Assembly: GCA_001683735.1 (NCBI GenBank) | Contig: LUGG01000011.1 | Span: 1,701,785-1,765,784 of the forward strand | Length of the DNA: 64,000 bases | Direction: 5' to 3' | Source of the DNA: Grifola frondosa | Taxonomy: Eukaryota; Basidiomycota; Agaricomycetes; Polyporales; Grifolaceae | In this document: one piece after another, positions 44,649-56,066 of the stretch | How the letters are laid out: every line of letters starts with the position of its first letter | Position numbering within the stretch: the stretch's first letter is position 1 | Translations under genes and position numbers: made by a program | Notes under the pieces: model-generated | What the model was told of the DNA's origin: nothing | The model's input: the letters and a program-made list of their open reading frames with translations, nothing else | Database searches by the model: none

Positions 44649-46081
44649 GCTCGCTCCCGGGAACGTGCATGCGAGAGAAGTGCTGCAGCACATGTGTGGT
44701 GTACTCGCCGGCCGCTGAATCCGCGTCGAGCTGCGTCGAGTCCTTCATGTCCCCTCTCTCCTTCATTTCCCTCAGGCTCCGTTCTCGCACTGTATGTATT
44801 GTACTCCGCAGCGTTCATTAATTCCTCGCGAAGCTCGTGGCACCTGCCCTTGTCCTGATCCCGCCCAATCCGCGTCCACGCGCCTCCCTCTCGCCCGTGC
44901 ATCTTCTCCTCCATCCGCTTCAGCGCTTCCTTTCCCAAGCTCCGTTCTTGTATGCACTGTACTGTATGTATTGGCTCCGCAGCGTTAATATTAATTGTTG
45001 GTTCTTCGCGAAGTGGGTGGCTGCCCTTGTCCTGAATCCTGATCGCGCGCGATCGCGATCGCCGTGCCTCGCTGATGTCGGCGTTTGCGCGAACGCTCGC
45101 ACGCGATACGTGGTTTGTATGGCTTCGCGCGGGGTTTTCGTGCAGGACGGCTTTCGATACAAACTTGCCAGATACAGAGGTAAGTCGCCGCCCGCGGGCC
45201 GCGGGCCTGCGTCTGGTCGAGCCTCACACAAGGAAAAGAAAAGAAGAAAAAAAAAAACAGAAATAAAATCAAGAACGAGAACGAGAACAAAGGCGACGGG
45301 AGCCCGGGAGGCGGCGGGGTCGCACGAGCCCGAGGGTAAGCATTTTTTTATTGTGGTGACGGCATGGCGCCGTGCGCGCGGTTTGGGGTGCAAGAACGTA
45401 GAATGATGGGGTGTCTCGGAGAGGCGGGGTAGGCGCGTGTTGTTCATGGGGACACTCACTCGCGCACGCATGTGATTTCTCACAGGTGCTAGTGCTAGCA
45501 GATGCTTGTTATTCATTTAGTCGATTCGATTGTGATGCGATGGGCGCGGCACGCGAGAGTGCGTCGAGCGAGGTATCTAGATTGGTGGTATGCAGCCGCA
45601 CGCGGACGTGCGGCGGTGTAGTAGGGATACATGACGCGCGAGGCGAGATAGCTTTTATGTGTGCGAGACGGAGCAACGAAGCGAATGAGAGAAAGAGCAG
45701 AGAAAAAAGAAAGGGAAAGCGACGAATACCCGGGATATGTATGTATGATACGCAGATGGGGGAATGGACGGAACATGAGTATAGTACATGTGAACGATCA
45801 CGTGAGCGATGGAAAAGAAAGCAGATGTCCGTGGGGTTCAGAAACAACAATGTGGGAAAGGATGCAGCGAGGGCGCATGTGCGAATAGATAGGATGCGTG
45901 GGGCGAAGACGCGTGTGGGGCGGAGAGGAGCGCGGGAGCGGATGCGGGTGCACAGCGCGTCGGCGGGGAGCCTTGCTCCACGCCGGGCGAAACCTACTCT
46001 CCACGCCTTCTAGTCAACCTCTGGCAAAGTGACTCGTCTAATCCGACACCACATGCGATCGCGCGTATTGCAGCGAGTGAA

Positions 46082-46774
46082 TCAGCTTGGGTGGTGCTTG
46101 CCCTGCGGGCTTGGGGCGGGCGGGGCGCGATGCCACTGCTTCTCCCATTCTTGGAGGCATCTGAAAGAAAAGAGTGTGAGCGTGGAGAAAGGAGGATGTG
46201 GTCGGGGAGCGCACCTGACGAAGCCAGAGTTGGGCTTGATGCAGGCGCGCTTGCGACGGACGAGGTCGAAAGCGGCGTCGTAGGACATGTTGCGAGTGTA
46301 GATGAGATAGGCAATGACGACTGCGGCGGAGCGTGATATGCCCTGTGTGTGGCGCGAGATGAGAATGGAATGCAATGCGATGGAATGGAAGGGGAGAAAG
46401 AAAGAGTGGAGCTCACCTGCTGGCAGTGGACGAGCACGTTGTGACCCTTCCTGAGACGGTCATCGATCCAGCGGACGGTAGCCTCGAGATGAGGACGGAG
46501 GTCTGTGGATGCCGAGTCGATGATGTCGAGGCGGTAGGACTCGAGGTGGACGCCCTGCTTTGCGTGGGCGTCGACGGAGGGGAGCCAGGGCGCGTCGAGG
46601 ACCTGCACGAGGGCCGCGATGGCGTGGTCGGTGAGGAGGGCAGGGTCGAGGATGGCGGAGAAGGAGCCGAGTAGAGTGCGCCGGAGTGGGAGTGGGAGAG
46701 GCGGGGATGATGAGGTGCATGGGAGTGCACATTGCCTGCATCACGTCTGGGGGCATGGAGTCGAAGCGGATCAT
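46082..46774 (-). CDS. Dual-specificity protein phosphatase
   Basis: Removes phosphate from Tyr and Ser/Thr residues. The start MIRFDSMPPDVMQAMCTPMH is followed by AILDPALLTDHAIAALVQVL and the substrate-recognition part LDIIDSASTDLRPHLEAT. VLVHCQQ joins over an intron (about 46355-46418) to GISRSAAVVIAYLI, forming the P-loop HCxxGxxR(S): Cys nucleophile and Arg both present. The next part, NMSYDAAFDLVRRKRACIKP, is the typical DSP helix with the PN-x-GF end (NSGFV). The last exon encodes CLQEWEKQWH and a short tail. The general acid is probably the Asp in LDIIDSAS. One base is missing near 46680 (CTPMH part to LLGSFSAILD). It is the only clear gene in the GC-rich island. Confidence 0.85.
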
Positions 46775-47864
46775 GGTGGGCGATGGTAAGTAGAGGTTGT
46801 GGTGGTAGAAGTGATGGCAGAGGCTGATGGGTATGAGTGAGTGGAGTGGGATGAACATGGCTGATTATAAGGGCTCGAAGTTCGGAGCGGAAGAGACAGA
46901 GCGGCACGGACACTCTTTTGGAGTCCACATTTCACCTCCCATCACAATCTCGAGATCGCTTAGGCACAACTCCCGGCCTAGATTTCGGCGCTAAGAAGAA
47001 GCCTTCTCACCCCAATCGGGTCATCTCCAAATCGGGTCAACACCCAATCGGGCTAACACCCAATTTGGACACCACGTTCCCCGCCACGAGTCGCCACACG
47101 CCACGAGCTGACACACCACGACTAACGCACCAGCTCGTCTTCTCTCGTCGCCACGCTCTGCACTGTATTCTCGCTTTCTCGTTGCGTTTCTCTGCGTTTC
47201 TCTGCGTTTCTCTGCGTTTCTCTGTGCTGTGTAGTGCTGTGTGGGCTGTGCGCAGCGGAGCGGATATGCCTCGACATCCGGAGCCCCACTCACCGAGACC
47301 ACCTCCCGACTCGGCCCACTCTGTCTTTCCGAGGCCGTCTTCCGTTCTCCACTCGCCGACCCGCTCGTGACTACTGCGCTGCCCATACAATGGCTCATGC
47401 TTCACTCTTGCGGATGCCATCCACTTCGACGCGACTCGCGGATGGCATCTCCTTCGACACCGCTCGCGGATTCCATCTCGCACACGGAGCAATGCACTCG
47501 CGGCCTCTGACGCAATGTGGGGTGCCCTCCCGACACCCGCCCTTGCTCATTTTGTCTCTGACCGACGTCCGACCATGCGAGCGTGCCCCGCCTGCGACCC
47601 CTATCCGACTGTTGACCCACGCCTCCAGGTATGACTTCTTCTCGCACACGTTAGTCCCTGTGGAGCGCCTCTATGCTCTTCCCCGCCTCTCCTGGGTTTC
47701 AACCTGACGCAGATGTCTCACCCACACATGTCTCGCCTCTTACGTCTCCCAAGCCCAGCACAGTCGAAATCCCGTCTATCCTACCTTTGGCATCGTCTCA
47801 GGCTCCCTGCGTCATCCTCACCTACTTCTCATACACTACGAGTTCTGCCGACTCTGTCTTCCCA

Positions 47865-47950
47865 CTCCATTCGATCGGCGCACGCTATTGCACATCGTCG
47901 ACATGGAGCCGGTTCACCACGAGCACAGTGCGCTCTTCGTTGTGGTGCCA
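47865..47950 (+). repeat. Direct repeat, copy 1 (partner 48299-48384)
   Basis: It starts ctccattcgatcggcgcacg and ends gcactc/gcgctc..ggtgcca. The partner 434 bp downstream differs at about 15 positions without length change. Both belong to a partly duplicated segment of the GC-rich island. Confidence 0.85.
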
Positions 47951-48157
47951 TTCGGCGTGTCCAGTGCCCGCTCCGGGCCTCGAGCGCTCTCCGCCCCCGC
48001 ACATGGCGCTCCAGCCAGTGCTCTCCACGGACATACGCTAGCTCTTCGCCATCGTGCGCGGAGAAAGAGACTCGACGCAACCCCAGTGAGTACGTCCTCC
48101 TACAATCAACTCAATGGGGACACTCGTCGTGCGAGCGTCCGTGCGTGCGACGCATAG

Positions 48158-48204
48158 TCCTTCCATCAATGCTCTCTGATGGAGATACCGTGCTCCATCC
48201 AGCA
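48158..48204 (+). repeat. Direct repeat, copy 1 (partner 48418-48464)
   Basis: Contains gctctctgatggagataccg followed by tgctc(c/a)atccagc. The partner is 260 bp away. The spacing differs from the neighbouring repeat pair, so the region has been rearranged more than once. Confidence 0.85.
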
Positions 48205-50293
48205 TATCTCGGGTTCAACATGCTGCGCCTGTCCACACGCCACGCCTGTCCACCACCTGCCTCTCAGCTCACTCCGCCGACTCTACTCCATTCCTCTACT
48301 CCATTCGATCGGCGCACGCTATTGCATACTGTCGACACAGAACCGGCTCAGCATGAGCACAGTGCACTCCTCAATACGGTGCCATGATTGGACTGGCGGT
48401 GCGCGTACAGTGCAGAGTTCTTTCATCAGTGCTCTCTGATGGAGATACCGTGCTCAATCCAGCGTAGCTCGTGGTGCGTCTGTACACACGCCACACCCCA
48501 ACACAAAACCACAGGGGCGATAGCGTGCGCTCCTCCGCCCCAACAGTCGGCGCGCACCCACGGCCACACGGTGCTCGACCCGTGTCCCTGGCGTCCGCGC
48601 CGACGGGGCGCGCCAATCCCACGTCCCGCCTTGCCACAACCCCGTACGTCATGTGTCAGCCGCCCCAGCGCATGCTGTCGGGATGGCAAAAATCGGTCTC
48701 CATCGCCGCGTGCGCTGGGGCGGCGAACACAGTGCTGCGACGCACACGCTGCCGCGTCGCGCCTTTTGTGGAGGGCAGGGAGGCGGGGTTGTCCTTCGGT
48801 GAACGGGGCGGAGCAGCCGCGGACTGTCTGTCAGGTGCGTCTTGTGGCCTTCGGTCGAATGACGAGCGCGGGGTCGGCGCCGAGTCTGCGGCCACCGGGG
48901 TACTGTTGAGAGCAGATTTTGCTTCTCTGGGCCTTGGGGTCGGCGCAACTGTACCCCGTTGGGCACGAGTCCAAGATGCTCGCCGCGGGAATGCGTCTAG
49001 AGCCTAGTTGGGAGCGTAGGGCTTAGGTGAGTGCGGATGACAGGCGGGGTTTGCAGGATTGGTGCTGCGACCGTCGCCAGCGGCATCTCTTACTCCCGCT
49101 CTGCAAACCAGACCGCTGTACCCCGGTGGAAAGGCGCACGTTGTGGAGTTTCGCTGCGCTCGCGCGCTCTCGGTCGCTTCTTGTGTATTCTCTCTCGTAT
49201 GGTGACTCTGCGTTCGCTATCTGTTCTACTTTCTCATCCTCTGTGTGTGTCATCCGGCCACGCATTAGGCTCTTGCTATCTGGCGGATCTGCCCTCGGTC
49301 AAGTCATTTGCTGCGCGCCTTCCTCTGATATGGTGATATTCGTGTATCTGGCTGCTTGCTCGCGATGTGTCGTCGCTGCGTACACGACTCCGCTCCCTTG
49401 TTCCTCGCCGCCTATCGCCTGTGGGTTTGGTCTCGGACTGCTTTGCTCGCTTTCTGGCGTATCCCTCGGCTTGCATCCGCCTTGCTGTGCCTCTGTTGCG
49501 TATACAACTCCACTTCTTTGTTCACCGCCATCTTGAGGGACAGGCTCGTCGACTTCCTATCTTGAGCTGTCGCCCTCGTGTGCCAGGCATCTACGGTGGC
49601 TTCTGTTGTCTTGGTATCGATACCGCACCTCTTCTCCGCGCATTTATCTGCCTGCATAGCAGTTCGCCGCGCTCCGCGCATTGCGGAGTAGGTGAATTGC
49701 CGTCGCTTTATTCATGCGCCCATTCGAGATACTCGCGATGAGACTTTATAAATTCATCGTCAATATATCTTTTCAAGATGCATGCAGATTCTCTGTTAGC
49801 AGTAACGATGGCCGCAATATGTGAGTGGCCGCTCCAGGATTGTCAAGTTTGCCTCGCGCACGCACTGACCTGTCCGTGAATTTCCACCGTCTTCTGCCCG
49901 TGCCGGATGAGCCCCGCTGATGTCTGGCACTCTTCCGAAGTTTGCGTTTCAATCTAGCATCCGCGACCTGCGTTAATCTTGGAACAAAGTGTTCTGTGTC
50001 CTCGGTAGCGAATCAAATCGGTCCTTGTGGAGAATTGACTTGATCGTATCCAAGTTATTTCATTCATATTGGTTGCATACACATAATGAAGCGATCTCTT
50101 CTAGGATACACTCAATCTCTCTTAATTAATATCGACCGTCTTTTCGATGTTCTTCGAGTTAGTGTGACACATTGTGACAATGACCGTGACTGCACGCGGC
50201 TTGAGGTGCCACTCAGACACTGACTTTTCAACAACCGTCAAGTTAACAACAACATTCCTGCCATTTAGTATCCCGCCCACGTTAAACCCAATA

Positions 50294-52396
50294 ATGGCCC
50301 GCAAGATAGTTAAAGCACCTAAATTAAGCCAGCAGATACTGGCTCAGGAGGACATCGGGAACGCGTCGCGCCATCCGTGGGCGACGAGGGAGCCTTAAGG
50401 ATATGCCCAAGATGCCGCTTGACATAATATTCGAGGTAGGGAACACTCGGATTACCGTCGGCATCGACGTCGATTCATTGATGACGCGCTCAGATCTCAA
50501 CTCACCTCGAGCCTCGCGACCTGCTGCACTTGGCGAGAACGAATAAAGACTTCCGGGCCCTCTTCACGAGCCGTGCGTCATCTGAGGCGCTCTGGAAGGC
50601 TGCTAGACGGAATGTGGATGGCCTGCCGGATTGTCCGCCGTTCCTCAGCGAACTGGAGTACGCGAATCTCATGTTCTCCTCTCATTGTCACGTAAGTGCT
50701 CTGCAATTATGGGTCACATCACACTGACTCAATGCATTCTGCTCCCCTAGTTTTGTCTCAAGAATGGATGTGCTCGTATTATATGCCGCGTTTATGTGCG
50801 ATGCTGCAGTAGCTGTATGAACACGGAGTGCGTCACGACATGATTGATCGACTGTGGGACGTTCCAAACTGATGTCAGTGAGCACTAGATTCACCTCGAG
50901 TGATGTGATATTGCCAAGTACTTCCTTGACTGTCCAGCAATTTCGCGATTATTTAGTTCCGAGCCACGTCCGCTGTAAGCGTCTTTCTCGTGGACCTGGG
51001 CAACGCTAATCACGATCGAACAGACTCGCATCACGTTTGCCAAGGTCTGGCCGAAAAGGTGGCACAAGCTCTGCGCGACGTCCCCGCGGAAAAGTCTGTC
51101 AAGTTTCTTGAGAAACAGAAGTTGCTTGCGAACGGGTCTGAGTGGGTCACTCTTTCATCTGGCTATTTTATACTTGATGGTGTTCGACCTCTAGCACGCA
51201 GCGCTACTGGAAGATTGGATCCTAGCAAAGCGTGCATCTCGAGCGGAGGAATTGAAGGCGATGAAACGACAGCGTTACGAAGCGTGAGTTTCGTTATTCA
51301 CGTCCTACAGACTGTTGGCTTTGACTGACGAATTCCAATCCTCAGCATTATTGCTCGTCTGAGGAAAGATGGATGGGGCCCAGAACTTGACTTTATGAAG
51401 GAGTTCAACGAGACTTGGGAATTCTCAAGGCTCGATGCTTTCCGGCAGACTGCAAAATTAACGGACAAGAGTAAGTCTTCCTTTTCTGTTCCAAGATCTG
51501 CAATTTTGGTGACATATTCATGCTACTAGCGTGGCCCAAAGTTGAAGAGGGACTGAGACCCCATCTGGAGGGAATACGGGAACGTGTTCTTTACCACGAG
51601 CGAGAGAAAGTGCTCAAACCCCGATTCGGACAGTTCAAGGACCTGATCTCTGATTTCTACGGCTCTGTGGCTCACAATAAGAAATTCATGCCCCATTTAA
51701 TCGACTTCCTCATGATGCCAGAGTTTAAAGCACTTGGCGATGCGCCGAACGCGAGGATAATCACCACTGAAGACATCGGTGCGCTTCGGGATCAGATGCC
51801 AACTTTAGTAACGCGCTGGCAGGCGGCAGTCAAGGCGGAGCTGGCTTCGTACTGTTGAAGTATATAACACCGCATGAAGATGTGGAGCTCTTCGACCTGG
51901 CAACAGCCGTCTTCAGCTGTAAGCGTCGTGGCCATTTCGATTCCCTCCATCGATATCCAGACATTCTCGCGGACGGTTGTCTACACGAATTGTTCTACGA
52001 AGGAAGGTCGTACATAACAGAATACAGTTACAAAGCCACCCAAACCGCCGGTGAACGTCTATGGGACTGCAACGCCATCAAGGTCGGTACGAAGAGAACG
52101 ATTAGACATGCTCGCAAGGTTATACGATGTTGTGGGTTGGATCCGGACCATACGCTGAGAGAGCAAATGGATGCTCTTGACGTCAAACTGAAGTGCACAA
52201 CCTGTGAATCATTAAGGCCTCATATTTCCCTCATGACCTGGGATAATGCGGTAAGTGGCAGTTCTATATCTCCATATCTTGATGCTGAAGCAGCCGAATC
52301 GTAGGTTGCACATCTGGATGTATATGACTGCGGACCTAAATCATTGCGATTGGTAACAGATGGTGGAAGCACCACGGTAGAAAAACTAGAAGATAG
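50294..52396 (+). CDS. F-box-like protein B (paralogue of A)
   Basis: Same exon pattern as gene A. MARKIVKAPKLSQQILAQED leads, after one missing base near 50370, to GRRGSLKDMPKMPLDIIFE (F-box start). Then HLEPRDLLHLARTNKDFRAL, LWKAARRNVDGLPDCPPFL, and after an intron FCLKNGCARIICRVYVRCCS. Further exons have AWPKVEEGLRPHLEGIRERV, PHLIDFLMMPEFKALGDAPN, LVTRWQAAVKAELAS, EDVELFDLATAVFSC and a Cys-rich end (KVIRCCGLD, LKCTTCESLRPHISLMTWD). Another one-base gap lies at about 51853. A tentative stop is at 52394-52396 after a last short exon. It is probably an SCF substrate adaptor. The 50.85-51.0 kb part could not be modelled. Confidence 0.65.
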
Positions 52397-53351
52397 TCGT
52401 CCCTGACGCTGTTGTCTCTTCGTGGTTTTCGAACGTGAATATAATCCATTCCATCTTGCTCCTCCAGGCGACCAGTTCGTATTTCGCCTCATGATACCTC
52501 TCCAAGATCGAAGCTTCCGTTGACACAATGAAACATTCTCCACTCGTCGCACAGGTTGTCACTATGGATATATAATTGCAATAGTCCGTGATCGACAGTT
52601 CGTTGATCACCCCTATCAACATCCCGCAGTCTGCATCATTTGGTGTGCTCCAAAATTGCGAGATGTTCAAGCTCCTAGGAGCTCGCAATATGCTGGCAGT
52701 TGCCTCCCTTCTATCTGGAAGTTGCGGCGCGGATTGCCCGTCAAGCGATGGATGTCCCCCGTTTCTGAACTGCGTTGTCGTTCATCCAAATACTCATATT
52801 CCAGACATGGCAGATCTAAAGCCTTGCCGGATTCGATGCAGCTTCTTGACCCGAGACACCGAGGTTCGCCATCGTCTCAAGATAACAGTTCACGCCGCCC
52901 TGGCAGCCTGTCAAAAAAAAAAAAAACACCTAAGCCTAATCGTCTTTAGTCTATACCACATAAGATGAATATTACCGCATAAATCCCTTTGCTGCCTGGG
53001 GAGGCGAGGAACGAAAGCGACACCTACGATGTACTGTGGTTCTGGTTTGGGCTGCCAATATTGTACTGCTTTCGAAGCGTTCATGGAGTTCCGTTAGCGA
53101 GATATTTTCCGTGGCTAAATTACAGAGATAATTTCAGATCTGCGACGATGCATGGGTAACTAAGCAAGGAGGGTGCGACAGGAAGTTGAACGAAAACGCC
53201 GAAGGCGACGAGTACTAGGTACTGAGAAAGTATGGTATAGTGATAGCAATGTCCATGCAGCAGTAAAGATACACATGCAGATGGATGCGAGCAGGAAAGC
53301 GTCCAACTAGAGGTCCAGGAGAGAGCGAAAAGCACGTGCGATCCAGAAACA
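52397..53351. other. Intergenic between convergent genes, no gene seen
   Basis: The short ORFs have no motifs. A run of 12 A lies at 52915-52926. Both 3' UTRs (F-box B from the left, aspartic protease from the right) probably end here. Confidence 0.5.
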
Positions 53352-56066
53352 CTACGATTCATGTCCATTAATAGCTACAAAGGATGCACTCTTGTCGGCG
53401 TCTGCAGCGGCGAACGCTGGCTCTGGCCCTTGGGAACTCCCATCGGGCGAAAGCAAAAGCAGCATCGGGCTGCGCGGAGGACTTAAAATGCTGCCGACGC
53501 TTCCTCTACTTGATTGGCGACTCCCCATGCTGAAATGACGACCGCGAGCGGCAGTCCCAACTCCGGCCATGCTGACAGGGCGGTCGAGATCAGCGGTAAA
53601 GCCCATCCCGAAATCGGTAACGTCCTCCGTTTGCGAGCCGGAGCGCGTATGCGCCAGCAGTGGTAGGGAAACGCTGGGTGCCCCACTCAAGGTGCGGTGG
53701 TGCGAGATAGCCGGAGAATAATCAGCACGACGAGGAACCGTCGGGGAAGGCTCCGGAGTGTGAGCATCCTCGATAGGATCGCCAGCCACCAGCGAGTCAT
53801 AGTAAGAGCGCTCGGGGGAGTCACCCCGCTTCTTATCCTTGTAACCGAACTCGCCATATGCATCCGAGGGGACGCAAGTCCTTGCTGTGTCGTCTGTATA
53901 CGCCGACGAGTTCTGAGTGCGACGTTTGTATTCTTCGTAACGCATCGCACGGAGCGTATCCTCGGAGGGAACATCTGACTCTGATTCGCGAGCTGCCAGG
54001 TGGTATGGGATATCGGTCATCAGGATCGAGCCACCCTTCTGATCGCTATTCTCGAGCCCGCCGCGCATACGTTCGCGGGCATATTTGTGGCGCATGTAAG
54101 CCCATCGCGCGCCGAACAGCACGAAGCACAGCGCGAAGAATCCGATAAGGCCAAAAAGAACCTCGACGCCGACGGAGAGATGCTTTCCAGATGTCGGTGT
54201 AGTCGCCGCATTCCCTTGAGCACTCGTCAGTGGCTGGTTCAAGACGCGCACGGTATGGAACTCTTCCAGAGCTACTACGGGATCCGTGAGATTGAGAAGC
54301 CCGAGGCGAGGTCGGACCTTGGAGGTCAAATCGCTCTCGTTTTCGGAGTTTGTAGGAAAGTTACCGTTGGAATCGGGTGGGTCATACGCCATCACAGTGT
54401 AAGTGTTTCGCATGAACGGCACCCCGAGGACCATATCGGTCAACGCAAGAGCAGGGTCATTCATGTCTGAGGTTGACTGAATGATACCGATACACATGGA
54501 AGAAGTGGCGCCACTGGGAGGATAGTATGTGAGATCAAGAGGATGAAGGGGAATCTCAGTCCGGTCGTCAAGCGTAATCGTCATGTTCAGAGGAGTCGTA
54601 CACGGTACAAAGTCTAAGCGTTGCGAAAATATGTCAGGTTGTATACGGCGGATCAACGTGTGAGAACCCACATTGTCCGGTGCTTGAAGGGCTGATGCCA
54701 AGGGCACCATAGATGCCGTTCGCGATCGCCTGCGTCGCCAAGATAACGGGCATCCCAGAATCGAGAACGGCGGAAGGATACACGCTGCCACTATTTGATT
54801 GAGGTAGTTGTACAACGTTTGGTTGACTGTCGACATATACGGTGATAGCACGAACACTAGCTTGCCACCAGAGGGCCCCCACGTTCTCAGTCACCAGCGC
54901 AGAATACTGGATTTTGCTGGGGTCTGGCACAAGTTGCTCTGGATGGCGGCCAATCCCGAGTAAAGAAGGAACTCTATCAGAACCTGGGCGTGCAAGAGAA
55001 AGGGAAAAAAAGCGGGCTCCAGGAGCGGTGGACGCGGGCGTTATGCTGAAGAGGTTAGAAGAGAATGAGGCACCATCCGGAGTATTGCCCGTGACGGGAG
55101 GAATTTGTTCGGAAATGAAAGAATTCAACGGGAGGGCAAGCCCCAACACACCGTTGAAGTCGGATGTCAAAGGTTCGTTGTTGACAACGGATGCTGCAGC
55201 TAATAATACCAGCGGGGTAATTAGAAAGGTGAGGTAGTCGGAAGAGAAGGTACTAACCCAGTGCTTGATCGTCAACGCTATAACCACCAAGAACTACGGT
55301 ATCCCAAACGATTGGCCCAGAGACGTCGCCTTCTGCATACGTGATAGATACTGCCTGCGGAGTAGGCGTAGAATGGGTAGGGTCGTATAGATGACCGCCG
55401 ACTTGATGGCACGGTGAGGACGAACATGATGTGGACGCCAGCCACTGCACGTACTTGAGAAGACTGCAACCGATCACGAATGAAGCCACTCACGAGATCG
55501 GAGGAACCAGTGTCAACTTGGACGGAGAGATTTTGTTGATCGCTGCCTACAAGGATGGGAATAGTATACACTCTGCAGGAGTTTACTCAGCCGATTTAGA
55601 TCGAGATGCCGGTATGGGAAAGTGAAGAGATGAAGGTGATCCTACAGCGAGGTGATCCCACAACGAGGTGATCTCACAGCGAGGTGATCCTGCAGCGCAG
55701 GATGCATGCCGTGCCGTAATGATATTTGAAGTTGTAAATGCACGGGAGGACTTACGCTTGGAAGGTCGAACTCTGGACCATATCAAGAGGCAAGACAATA
55801 CCGTCATTCCCTCCAGCACCCTCACTTCGGATAGCGCGCTCTTTGCCTTTTCCCGCCCGAGCACGTGCAGAGGGTGCCGAAGTAGAGAGGCGCATTCGGA
55901 CGCAGTCGAGAGGAAGCGGGACTACTTCGGTTGCCGTGGAATCAAGCAAGGAAAAGGAACGTAGAAGGTGGGGAGAAAGAGTGACAATCTGGCGCCAGGA
56001 TGCCAGAAGATATGGCACCTCAAAACGAAAGAGGGTAAAGGGAATGTAAGGATGAGACCAGGACAT
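53352..56066 (-). CDS. Aspartic protease with C-terminal membrane anchor and long tail
   Basis: Pepsin-fold endopeptidase (family A1), probably in the secretory pathway. Exon 1 ends GIVLPLDMVQSSTFQA at 55756. Exon 2 (55494-55572) has TIPILVGSDQQNLSVQVDTG, giving first catalytic motif DTGSSDLW after splicing. Exon 3 (55258-55444) has SITYAEGDVSGPIVWDTV. Exon 4 (54672-55199) has NGVLGLALPLN and AVLDSGMPVILATQ, the second catalytic Asp. Exon 5 (53352-54613) carries the end of the lobe (MCIGIIQSTSD, VLGVPFMRNTYTVMAYD), a membrane helix LFGLIGFFALCFVLFGARWA and about 245 residues of Ser/Pro-rich, probably cytosolic tail ending AINGHES. Frames join without correction after exon 1. The start and signal peptide are not certain; I give an ATG at 56066, but one lost base in exon 1 is likely. 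Confidence 0.88.
55629..55692. repeat. Four 16-bp tandem repeats inside the protease intron
   Basis: The units gatgaaggtgatccta, cagcgaggtgatccca, caacgaggtgatctca and cagcgaggtgatcctg follow each other without gaps. They lie within intron 1 (55573-55755) of the aspartic protease, about 55 bp before its 3' splice site. Confidence 0.9.

Larger units (their letters stand above)
41692..46081. other. Mostly GC-rich island, no recognisable gene
   Basis: From about 42.7 kb the GC content rises sharply and long ORFs overlap on both strands in several frames. The longest, 229 codons at 42719-43408, is a mix of Ser, Arg and Pro without motifs. None has splice structure or known domains. I treat them as a result of few A/T-rich stop codons. 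A long direct repeat is listed separately. An A-rich tract lies at 45236-45290. Confidence 0.5.
46775..50293. other. GC-rich, repeat-bearing stretch without a clear gene
   Basis: Many overlapping ORFs occur on both strands, none with known motifs. Repeats include cccaatcgggt/ctaacacccaat units (47010-47065), four copies of tgcgtttctc (47183-47222) and the direct repeats at 47.87/48.30 and 48.16/48.42 kb. From about 49.75 kb the composition returns to normal. The last 300 bp form the upstream region of F-box gene B. Confidence 0.45.

Noticed and set aside
44837..45516. ORFs of 189-198 codons on both strands near 45 kb
   Set aside because: They are mirror frames of the same GC-rich, Arg/Pro-rich sequence with an A-rich tract in the middle. 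Nothing marks one as coding.
53697..54470. Plus-strand ORFs of 93-156 codons
   Set aside because: They are antisense shadows of aspartic protease exon 5, which has motifs and a full frame.
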